A stretch of 64,000 bases of DNA from Paragordius varius (lineage: Eukaryota > Nematomorpha): positions 8,060,001 through 8,124,000 of the forward strand of contig OZ176053.1 of NCBI GenBank assembly GCA_964247055.1, given 5' to 3'. A program made the position numbers and the translations under genes. Of this stretch, positions 1 to 10,400 are shown piece after piece. Position 1 is the first letter of the stretch; every line of letters begins with the position of its first letter. The notes beneath the pieces are model-generated. The model ran no database searches. It worked only from the letters and a program-made list of their open reading frames with translations, and had not been told where the DNA came from.

Positions 1-1112
1 CCGATGTTTTAGGAGATGGGGATAATAGCGTTACAAAATATGTTTATCATTGCAATGCTCAGTACCCTTCGTAATTTTTCATTTTTAAGCGCTTACCTAT
101 AACTTTATTTTTGGCTAGAATGTCGGTTTACTAAATAAATGAGCGTCAATATAAAAAAAAAACTTATCTTCATAATAATAAATGCTAAATTTTGGATCTA
201 GGCATTCAATTATTTATTCATGTATTCAGTCGTCTATAAAAAATTTAATAATGGTTTACATTTAACTGTTAAAAATTTAGGATATCAAATAATTTGGGGA
301 TATTAATCTCATTTTGTAAATTAATATATTATGAAAAATAACATTATTTGGAATTTAAGTTTTTTAATTAAATAAAATTCCTGTTGCACAAAAGAATACC
401 CTTCATATTTTCAAAAATTAATATATTTTTTCTCAATATAATAAAAGTAATTAAAAGAATATTTTATTTTGTATCATACTAAAAAGGGGGGAAACTGCAT
501 TCACCTCAATGACCATACCCTATGGATGGGCCAAAAGACCCATGATAACTCGCATTGGGAAATTAAAGGCCACCATACCCATAACATTTATTTATGGATC
601 TCGAAGTTGGGTCGATAGCAACGTCGGTTTTCAGGTTAAATACCTCCGACCTGAATCTTATGTTGGTGTCAAGGTTTAATATATCCGAATAATTCTTGAT
701 ATTTTGATCACAAATTAGAAAAATATATAAATTTTTTTCAAAATTTTCATTTAAAATGATATATTTTACGTTCCATTAAATCAACAATATATGTCTTTAT
801 GTGATGTAGATTATAACGGGTGCTGGACACCATGTTTACGCCGACCGACCGAAAGAATTTAATCACATTGTTAACAGTATTTGTCAAAGGGTAGATGAAG
901 CTTTCAATAAACCACCGCCGCCTCCGCCAAATGACAAAAATGAAGGCATAAAATCACCCAATATATCTATTCCCCCTTCAAACAACACTATAAAACCCGA
1001 ATCTCAAATGGACGAGAATGTTACAGAAGGTAAGACTATTATACCAGCGCCTGAAACAAAACCTACTGACCCCTTACCAGATGAACAGTTTTTACCACCG
1101 TTTGTTGAATGA
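1..1112 (+). CDS. ABHD5: ABHD4/ABHD5-type alpha/beta hydrolase, C-terminal part (gene starts before the window)
   Basis: Three exons are visible: 1-70, 487-673 and 810-1112, with GT/AG joins in phase 2 then 0 and a TGA stop at 1110-1112. The first reads [14 protein letters not shown], the second [19 protein letters not shown] and then [12 protein letters not shown], and the third [18 protein letters not shown]. All three match the end of the ABHD4/ABHD5 (CGI-58) family, including the conserved HHVYAD histidine. Family members act on lipid droplets (ABHD5, a lipase co-activator) or cleave N-acyl phospholipids (ABHD4). The residue that separates them, the nucleophile position, lies outside the window, so the symbol is a best guess between the two. 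Unusual: the family normally ends soon after ICxxVD, but here about 70 extra residues follow, starting PPPPPP and rich in Pro, Asn, Lys and Thr. Confidence 0.85.
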
Positions 1113-1925
1113 AAAAATAATATATATCATTAAATTTATTATAATTTATTGTAGAGAAAATAATAATATATATGCAATATGTTAGATTACAATATATTTA
1201 TCCGTTAAATGATATGAAATAAATTGTATAATTTATTAATTTTGACTGCTTACTATACTTGTTCATGGCCATTTTCACGTATTGGCTCTGAGTCAAAAAA
1301 TAATACCAATTTACGAAATTGTTGATGTAACAAGCCTGAAACCTAAGATATATAATGATATGATAAAAAGTATTTTATTGATTTTTACCTGACTAATGTG
1401 GTACCGTAAAAAGTATATTGCCAAAAAAATTTAAGTACATCATAGGTATTTTCAATGTATTAATACCTAATTATCCTTAAACTTATTAAAATTATAAAAT
1501 TTGAAAATTTATTAATTTTATGAATTTGCAGATGAAAAATGCAAAAGTCATATAATTTTGTTTTAGGTAACAATTAAACTAGCAGAAAAAATATAAAATG
1601 GGTAATACTGGTTACTATTATGATAGCTTTTAAAAACAATGTTTACCAAATGTAAATGGCCAATATCCTAAATACTTTTTAAGATATTCGAGTGGCTTTG
1701 GGATACAATAGCCACAAAAGCTAATGAAGTGTTAAACCAAAAGTTTTAAAATATAAATATATTAGTTTTATAACATATTTTATGAACCTTCTATAACGTG
1801 ATTAAGTATAGAAGCACAGATCAAAAATCGGAAAATTGTAGTATATCCTCATATCAAATTTTCGCCATTTTTTATTTGGAGTTTAATCGCTAATATATTT
1901 TATTAATATTTAATGATTTAAAAAT

Positions 1926-2085
1926 CCGAAGGCCTGATGGTATAGTATGTAAAGCACCAGACCTTTACACATGGGCGGAGAGTTTCAGAATTAAACCCTG
2001 AAATTCCGCAATTTTTTTTATCATTGCTAACCCTCGGCAGGCGAGTGACGTAGCTTACGAGTCATGATACAATATAATTCCCCAC
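1926..2085 (+). repeat. tRNA-derived SINE-like element
   Basis: A more GC-rich island contains an A-box-like TGGTATAGT followed by GTAAAGCACC, an anticodon-loop-like CTTTACA, and a degraded B-box-like AGTTTCAGAATTAAACCC. The order and spacing match a tRNA head, and the TAC in the loop suggests a tRNA-Val(UAC) ancestor. The B box is poor and the acceptor stem does not pair well, so it is not a functional tRNA gene. A GC-richer body with GAGTGACGTAGCTTACGAG follows, then AT-rich sequence. A tRNA-derived SINE is the simplest reading. Confidence 0.45.
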
Positions 2086-2367
2086 CCTTTAATTTTAATA
2101 TTAAAAAGGAAAAAGAGACTTTAAACTATATTTATATCCTATATTAAAATCATCTGTTTCATAAATTGGATTATGAAGATATGTAATTTTGGAATCTATA
2201 AGTTAAAAGTAAAAAATATTAATTTTTTTATAAGGAGAACAATGTTTGCCAAAAATATTTAACCAAAACAACTTTGAAAACTCTGTGAAACAAAGCCCCC
2301 CAAATTTTAATCGTCTATACACAAAATGAAATAAGGATGTGTTAACTAAAAATATATTAGATATTAT

Positions 2368-2484
2368 TATATAAATTTATTATAATATAATATTTCGATT
2401 ACTACAAGTCTTTGTCAAACGTAAAAATAAAATATAAACTAAAATTTAAACTATATAAATATTATATTATAATAAATTTATATA
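2368..2484. repeat. 28-bp perfect inverted repeat around a TTGTCAAACGT motif
   Basis: The arms at 2368-2395 and 2457-2484 are exact reverse complements with a 61-bp loop. The loop contains CTTTGTCAAACGTAAAAATA, the same string that forms the terminal repeat of the MITE at 16847-17274. Both arms are almost pure A+T, so chance is less negligible than the length suggests. The shared motif in the loop argues for a short relative or end fragment of that MITE family. Confidence 0.5.
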
Positions 2485-3269
2485 ATTTTTGCTGAATTAA
2501 TCCATATATAATAATACAATCACACTTCAGCGTAAACAATATCCAATATTAGATAATATTTCCCAGCGTGATTTAAAATTTAAATTTTAATAGTAATTAA
2601 ATTTATTCGACCAAATTTAAAAATATGCATTAGTTTTTTAAACGCATGTAATAATTTTTTTTAAATAATACAAGCGATTAAGGTATTATATGATTAGAAA
2701 AGCTAAATTATTTAGTATAGATAGCTTTTAGATTATTTCTTGCTATTAAATGAGGTAATATTGATATTAAAGTCACCTGTTTTTTACAATCGGGTTTAAA
2801 AATCCTTATTTTAAACATTATAAGATTTTTTATCTGATACTGGTGAACAGGGTTTGATGATTAAATGTTAACTAAAACAACTTTTTTAAAAAATTAGTAT
2901 ATTAACAATAGCTCTGGGATATAAAATTACCCCAAAATGTAATTAGCGACAAAAAAATGAAAAAGTAATGGAGTGTTAAAAAATATTTTTTTAAGTTTTT
3001 AACTGTTTAATAATCTCTTACTGAGTCTTGGAGTTTTTTGTTGACATTAAATTGCATAAATAGTAAAGTGTCAGACAAAGCGTTGGTTAGCCACAATTAT
3101 ACCACTAATTATATAAAATATGGCTAAAACACTAAACGAATAAGGAAATCAAATTAAATTTAGTATAAAGGTACTATACATGGTTAATTAAATCTTAAAT
3201 CCAGCGGATACGCTATTTTTTTTAAAAAAATAGTAATTAAATATAACAGGGCCTCAAACCGAAACGTAA

Positions 3270-3430
3270 CCATATAAAACCGGAGGCTTCTGAGTTTGGA
3301 ACCAACCCTGTTCCGGGCCTACTTCTTTAGGAATCATCCCGGTTCCTTTTCCAAAAAATCAGCACTAATGTTTAATTTTTAAAATTCTTATGAACCAGCC
3401 CGATTCCAACCGTCCAGTTCCACCTCCAAA
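3270..3430. repeat. GGAACC-type degenerate repeat, short copy
   Basis: Words such as GGAACC, GGTTCC and CCCGGTTCC recur in a GC-rich block that stands out from the AT background. The same word set appears at 9608-9796, 10303-10516 and briefly at 39371-39425. No terminal repeats or coding potential were recognised. Confidence 0.5.
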
Positions 3431-3813
3431 ATAAGTGTTTTCCATATGCTCTTATTTTTTAAAAAATAAAATATTTTGTTTAGATTTATTATTTAAATTT
3501 AATTATATGATAACATATTTTCTGGTTCCCATCAAAATAAAATGACCATCATAATTTTATTTATTATTTAAAATCCATTTGTTTTATGAAAAGGATTATA
3601 TGATGACATTGTAATTACCATGTTGACAATTTTTAAATATTTAGTTTTAAGTCTTAAAAAGTATCACCTTAATAATTTACATATAAACTTTTTTTGTATC
3701 ATGTGCCTTAAAGGCTAAAAAACGAATTTTAAACTCCATAAAAATATTTTTAAAATATTTGAATTCTAAATGGACCTGGGTAAAAAAATACGAGAAATGT
3801 CATGAGGTGTTAA

Positions 3814-3816
<3 letters not shown>

Positions 3817-3878
<62 letters not shown>
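3817..3878. repeat. (TA)n microsatellite
   Basis: This is an almost uninterrupted TA tract. It directly abuts the ACTGTGTGCAAA end of the inverted-repeat element that follows, which fits an element that targets TA dinucleotides. Confidence 0.9.
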
Positions 3879-3883
3879 AATAT

Positions 3884-5060
3884 ACTGTGTGCAAATTTTT
3901 TTTTTAATTTTTAAATTTTTTTTTCATGACATAGCTTATGACCAGCGTAATCAGTTTCCGTAAAATTTTAATTTGTTTACGACCTAGTTTTTAAAATTTG
4001 AGAGAAAATCGAAATCGGGCAAAAAGTGAAATAATGATAAAAGTTAAGATATTATGGTTGATTATCATTTTAGGAGCTATTTATATATAAATTAAAAAGT
4101 TATAAATAGGTTTTCTATAAAATTCTCAGTCTAAAAGATGGCGTTTTTCATTTAACTTAAAAGCCATAAGGAGTTTTATGAAACTATATTAAAAGGATTT
4201 GTTTTAATTATTTACTAGCGATACTCACTTTAAATTATTAACAATCATATGTTATTCAGTAAAAAACTCTATATCAATACTAAAAAATATTGTTTTTTAT
4301 TTTTTAATTTTTTTGTCATCTGGTTTATGACGGTATTAAAATTTTACTGTTTATTTTTGAATCTTTGAGCTGGAATTATAAAGTATATATATATAGTTTA
4401 AGACAAAATAAAAACAAGTAGTGGAATATCAACCAATAATCCGCACGATTCCCAAAAAATATTAATTTGTCTTAAAACAAACCCTTTACAGGAATTTATA
4501 CATATTGTTGGTTGATATTCCACTAATTTTTCATATAATATATCCTTATAATTTCCGCTCATGTAATAATACCAAATAAAACAGTAAATTTTCTTACACT
4601 CATAAACCAGATGACAAAAAAATGAAAAAATAAAAAACAATATTTTTTTAGTTTTAATTTGATATATAAGTTTATTTACTGAATGAAATCCGAATATTAG
4701 GTTTTAATAGTGAGTTTAGCTATTAAATAAAAAAATTATTTTAATATAGTTTCATAAAAATTTTTTGTCTTTTATGTGCGTTAATAGAAAAACGCGATTT
4801 GATCTAAATTTTCATAAAAACCACCTATATGATTTTAAGCTATTTATAAATTGTTGATATCTGCAATAATGATAATAAACGATAATATCACAAGTTTAAT
4901 CATTTATTTAAAATTATCCTTAATTTTCACTTTTTGTCCAATTTCGATTTTCTCTCAATATTTCAAAAACTAAGTCGCCAACAAATAAAATTTTTACGGC
5001 AAATGAATTCCTGGTTATAAGCTATCTCATAAAATTTTTTTTCGTACATGTTATTTATAC

Positions 5061-5064
<4 letters not shown>
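3884..5064. mobile_element. Mariner/Tc1-like non-autonomous inverted-repeat element, unit A
   Basis: The left end begins ACTGTGTGCAAA. A block containing GACCAGCG, TTTACGACCTAGTTTTTAAA and AAATCGAAATCGGGCAAAAA at about 3945-4030 recurs as reverse complement at about 4920-5045. That gives arms of at least 120 bp around an AT-rich core of about 900 bp. The TGTGTGCA-type ends and TA-rich flanks on both sides suit a Tc1/mariner-derived MITE. No transposase was seen. Confidence 0.6.
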
Positions 5065-5100
<36 letters not shown>

Positions 5101-5103
<3 letters not shown>

Positions 5104-6292
5104 TGCGTTCAAAATCAGGGGACATATAAAAATAACCTGTAGTTATATATACTTTGTTTTTTGAGATATATTATGACCAGCGAATTTTTTTGTCGTAAAA
5201 TTTTTTATTTTTTGACCACCAAGTTTTTGAAATATTAAAAGAAAATCAAAATTGGGCAGATGTGCAAAAAGATAATTAAAAAATTAAAAAAAAATTCGAG
5301 ATGGCAAGGCATATTATAATTTTATTAATATACTATTTATAAATAGCCTAAAATCAAACATAAAGCTTATTTCTTTAACATACTTAACACTTCGATTCAA
5401 ATTGGGGTATCTAAATACCCCAGACTAAATTTAAATTAATATTTTTTAAAAAACTACTGAAGGAAACGGTCTTAATATAAATTTATTCCTCTATCCTGAT
5501 AAATATTATATAAATATGCCAAAACATCGTGATAAAATTTTGTTTTGAAAAAAAAGCTCTATCTCAAACTACTTCGACGCCATTTTTATTATACAAAATT
5601 TTTGCAAAATATCGTCTTTATTTAATTTTAAGGGTAAAACTAAAGCTAAATTTTAATATAAATTACATCTAACATTCTTAGAAATAGAAAAAGCGGTTTA
5701 TTTTGTATTATTTTTTAATTTTACCATTTGACACATATCACGTTGTCCAAATTTTTACCTTTCGGTTTTAGCTTAAAATAAATAGCAAATATTTTGAATA
5801 GATTCTTTTATATATTTAGGGTTATTAATGTTATATAAGTGCAAAATTATGCCATGGCTTTGATTCCTTCCATACTTTTTATAATAATTTTAAACAGGCC
5901 TGGGATATCCAACTACCCCAATTTGAATCGAAGGACTAAAATGAGTGTGTTGTATCCAAGTGTTAATACACAAAATTCTTTTATTAAACTATATTAAAAT
6001 AATTTTTTCTTAATTACTAGCTAATTACATATTAAAATCTTGTATCTAAATAAAATTAAAAAATTGGTTTTTTTCCATTTCCGGGATTTACAAAGTACAT
6101 GTATTAATCATAGGAATATAGACATTACTATATCAAGTTTTAACATTAATTTTTTAATTATCCTTAAGTTTTACTTTTTAATTTCGATTTTTTCTTAATA
6201 TTCATATGCTAAGTCGTCAGCAAATAAAATTTTTACGGCAAATGTATTCGCAAGGTTATAAGCTATCTCATACCCTCTTTGCACACAGTGTA
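5101..6292. mobile_element. Mariner/Tc1-like non-autonomous inverted-repeat element, unit B
   Basis: This is a second unit of the same family as 3884-5064, separated from it only by a TA microsatellite. The left arm (about 5101-5290) carries GACCAGCG, GTCGTAAAATTTT and GAAAATCAAAATTGGGCA. The right arm (about 6160-6292) carries their reverse complements and ends TTTGCACACAGTGTA, which mirrors the left end of unit A. A different MITE sits inside it at about 5390-5934. It has no coding capacity. Confidence 0.6.
5390..5934. mobile_element. MITE nested in unit B, with CTTCGATTCAAATTGGGGTA ends
   Basis: The left end CTTCGATTCAAATTGGGG is matched by CCCCAATTTGAATCGAAG at the right end. The repeat extends inward through a second palindromic piece, GGGGTATCTAAATACCCC on the left and GGATATCCAACTACCCC on the right. 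The element is about 545 bp with no coding potential. A partial copy in reverse orientation lies in a NELF-C/D intron at about 55608-55910, sharing both the end and the internal string GCACTTATATAACATTAAT. Confidence 0.65.
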
Positions 6293-6316
6293 CACAAAAA
6301 ATATCACGAGAAATAC

Positions 6317-6350
<34 letters not shown>

Positions 6351-7378
6351 TCCGATAGAAAATTGTATCAAAAATGGGATCCAGCTTTTGGTTTTGGTCT
6401 TAACGAGTAATATAAAAGAGTTTTTTACGCTTTTGTGCTAAGTGTCCCACAGAAAAAGCATTTTACCACTATTTTAATACATTTTTTTGATGGAAGCTAA
6501 ATGCTTCATTTTAAAAAATATCACTATATGATAAACTACTTATAAGCTAAAAATATTTTTATATTTATTAAATTTTAAGATGTGGACTTCAAAAGTCCCA
6601 ATTTTCTTTGCTCTTCTAGATTAGTTCTTTTAAAATTTTTTGAATATATGCCAAATTTAGCATAAAAAAATATTTTTCAAAAAATGTATACTTTTTTAAA
6701 AAAGCTAATTATTTGCAAAATCCTCTTTGGGCGTACATCATCCTTTTTAGGCATATGGAAATAATAAAAACGCGTTTAACTTATTCTAAATATTATTCTG
6801 AGAATTTCTAACACCTCATTGATTATTTATTTGTTTTCAAATTTATGTCAAATATTAATTGTTATATCACCGAAATTTGAAAGAAATTATAATTAAAATT
6901 TTGAACTAGAAATGTTCAGCATCATCAAATTATATAGATGGTTTTACTTGTGTAAAAGCTGTTTTATACTGTTTCGATTATGCCTAAAAATAGTAGGAAG
7001 TGCACTTTTGCTAAGTGCATTTAAAAAAATTTTTTGATGTCACATATATTTAAGAATTTTATTGCGAAATTCCGGGAGCCCCCGTTTTAGAAAAGCCAAT
7101 AAATTTGGGATTTTCGGAGCCCACATCTAAAAAATAAAATAATATAAAAATATTATTTTGCTTTTTATAAGTAGTTTATGATAATTTTACCGATATTTTT
7201 TTGAATAAAGCACTAAGATTTCACCAAAAAAAATATATATTAAAATATGTGCCCAAATTCTGCCATTTCTGATATGAACCATTTACCACAAAAGTGTAAA
7301 TTACTTTTATATATAACTCGTAAAGACCAAAATCAAAAAGACCGTGATAATCCTGATACATTTTTCGCTCAGAATATA
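6351..7378. mobile_element. Foldback (long inverted-repeat) element, copy 1
   Basis: The element is about 1 kb with long imperfect inverted arms. GTTTTGGTCTTAACGAGTAA near 6395 is mirrored by ACTCGTAAAGACCAAAATC near 7316, and TTGCTCTTCTAGATTAG with AGATGTGGACTTC near 6580-6625 by AGAAAAGCC...CCCACATCT near 7080-7125. No ORF of note. A related copy lies at about 33720-34790. It ends about 90 bp before the DAXX start codon, so it may contribute to that gene's upstream region. Confidence 0.6.
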
Positions 7379-7466
7379 TGCGTTTTCACATGTTATTTAT
7401 TTGTGGACACTGTGCCATAGATAAAGTTAAATTTTTTATATATGTATATGTGAATGAATTATAAAA

Positions 7467-10400
7467 ATGCATTCAAGCGAGGCTCAACTTTTACCACAAG
7501 TTTAAATAAAATATATTTTTTAGTTTCTTAGAAAAATTAAATTTTTAAGAGAAGACAGTCCAAAGTTGTATAATTTGGTTACCAAATACTTTACGTCAAT
7601 AACCTCTGAAGATATTTTAAAATATAATCTTACACAAAATTTATCTAATCTAATTAAATTAATCGATGAAAAGGATAAAAATAGTCTGTATCGTACACTT
7701 TTATTCCTTATAAACAAATTGAATAGCTCAAAAGTATTTTTTTTTATCTATAAAAGAATGTTATTGAGAAAACTATAAATTTCCAAAAGCGAACTAAACG
7801 TTTAAAATTTTTGGAGCATCGTTTTAAGGTTTATTTGTTTTTATATAAATATAGATTCTGCAGCGAGAAATAAATATAGTTCGGACTAGAGAAATGGATA
7901 TGACTGATCTTGAAAATGAAAACTCTGCTTATCTGCAAGAGGACAAACTCCAAAGAAAGGCTTTGGCAGTTTGGCGTCGAATTCGTAGGCTCCAAGGTCG
8001 TTCTTTTAGTTGTGGTAGAATTATTGGAGAAAAAATAGTTTTTAAAGGTATATTTTATTAGTTTCTAAATATGTTCTGGCATTAATAAAAAAGCATATAA
8101 CGATAATTATAATAGAGTCAGAATATCCAGAAATCAATGCAGCAATCGAACGATACATCAATTCAAGATCCGATTATTTTCCAGATTATATGGACATTTA
8201 CGAACTTGTGGTAAAAGTCAATTTAAAGAAAGACCTAAAAATTGCTGAAAGCAGCTACCCCGTTGTGGCTAAATCTATTTTTCAGTATTTTTTTAACGTT
8301 ATTAACATTTGATAAGTGATAATTTATTTTAATTAACAAACTCCTTTTTTAATTATAATCATACTTGCAAATGTTTTTTTATATGCAAATATGATATTTT
8401 CATTTAGATCATTGGGTAAAATATTGAAAGATAGGCGTTCCAGAGATTTTAATGCCGATTTTCTTGCTAACGTACCGAGTACCAGCAAAGATGCTATATT
8501 ATCAGATCTACCCGAAGGTGACAAAAATTCTTTGTTCAAATTAGAACCTGAATTGGAACGAAATTTTGTCAATGCTCAAGAAAAATTCAAATATGTAAAT
8601 TTTTACATATTTAGTAATTTATATACTGAAGGTTTAAAATTATTTGATTAAATTTTAAAAATTCTGTAATTTTTAATAGGAATATTTAACCGTATATAGA
8701 GCGTTTTGTTATAGTTTTTGCATAAAATTTTATGATTTACTCATAATAACCATTTGTTTGGACCAAAATCGTGTATTCACACTTTTCCTTTTATTAAAAT
8801 ACGGTGAAATCATTGTGAGTTATAAAATTAAAGAAATTAGTTAACATTTATTTAAATATGCCACATTTTCACCTGTTTTTTTTCAGATTTTAGATGACTT
8901 TGTAAGACGTGAAAACGATATAAAATCCGGATCTATTATAATCCAGTGTGAAGATTCCAGCGATGAATATCCCGATGCTTCCAGGTATATATTGTAATTT
9001 GTCATGTAATTTATAATTATTTTTTTTTTGAAAAAACCACCATGGTATCCCAACTACAGGTAACGTTTTAATATATAGCCATTAATTACCTTTTATGACT
9101 TAATAATATTTCTATTGACTCGATCAAAATTTAGTGGTGAACACCAAATTGACATTGTGGATATTAGTTGTGATAATTCAGATGCAAATATAACTCAAAG
9201 TATGTCCAAATCCAATTGTTTGGCCAAAACAAATCTAGCTACGACGGATTTAGTAAGTCAAAGGGATATAACAAAGATATTCCCTTATTATAACGATAAG
9301 AAAAGAGTGAACAATTCACTCAAAGGTTGTGTAACCGCGTGCAATAAACTTGCTTTGGAATTAATAAACACCTTACGTTCATCAAATTCAATGACACATT
9401 TTGTACAAACTATCAGTGACGAGAATGCGAACTCCATTCAATCTATACCACACGAAGTAGAATCGAAATTGGCCCATGATACTAACACTAATGTTTCCGG
9501 TAAAATTTTTAGTTTAATTTTTTAAAAGTTAAAAAGGGATGTGTTAGCTTTAGTATTTATTTATACATAAACTTAGCAATTATAAAGTTTTTGTGAATTA
9601 TATAAATCAGGGCTTGGAACCAGTTCAAAAAAAGTGGAACAGGAACCGCGTTGGTTCTTAAGAATTCAAAAATAGAACCGAGCGGTTACTGATATTTTTA
9701 AATCGGGGTAGTTCCTGAACAAATGGAACCGGAACCGCGCTGGTTTCTTAAAAATTTAGCGGTTCCGGAACCGGTTCCATTTTCGGTTCCCGACTTTTGA
9801 TTAAAGATTTACAAAATCATTATAATAATACAACCAAAATTAAATTAAACAATTCATTATAAATTGCCAAATGTATAGTGAAAGAAATATATAGTGTTTA
9901 ATAAATAAAACAAATTTTAAAAATATATTAGGAAAATGTATAAGTACAAAGGTATAAAATTAGAGTTAAATAAAGTATGGCATCTAAAAAAAATTTATTT
10001 AACTTTAAAAAATTATTGCACCAAGCAATTCGCTGGTCAAACTGCTTCTCAGGTCCGAAAATAAAATTAAGGTGAAAAACTCTTTTCTACGGAGACCCAT
10101 ATATACGAACATATGTATTATAAATAAACTTGAGTTATGACTATAAGTTTTTTTAAAACAGAAAAATCGCCCAAAATTCATAGAGTATGGCTAATATTAT
10201 ATTAGGCGCTTAGTTTTAGGTTTAAAGTTTGAAGTATGTAATATGTGGTGGTGCAATTAAATTTAAAATAAAAGAAAATTTTTATAATAAAAATCATATG
10301 GGAACCAGTAATTAAATGGGTGGAATCGGAACCGGGTTGGTTCTTAAAAATTCATAAATAGAACCGGGGTGATTCCTGAAATTTTGGAATCGGTACCGGG

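Larger units (their letters stand above)
1113..7466. other. Gene-free, repeat-rich spacer between the ABHD-like gene and DAXX
   Basis: I found no coding exon here on either strand. The recognisable content is a tRNA-like SINE, a perfect AT-rich hairpin, a short block of the GGAACC-type repeat at about 3270-3430, two mariner-like inverted-repeat units with a nested MITE, long TA microsatellites at about 3817-3878 and 5064-5100, an AT run at about 6320-6350, and a foldback element ending about 90 bp before the DAXX start codon. The rest is AT-rich sequence in which I see nothing further. Confidence 0.7.

Noticed and set aside
1926-2085. Functional tRNA-Val gene
   Set aside because: The B box is degraded, the acceptor arms do not pair, and a non-tRNA body follows; a SINE is more likely.
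3817-5100. TA microsatellites as an origin or centromere-like array
   Set aside because: They are short dinucleotide runs next to TA-targeting elements; there is no higher-order repeat.
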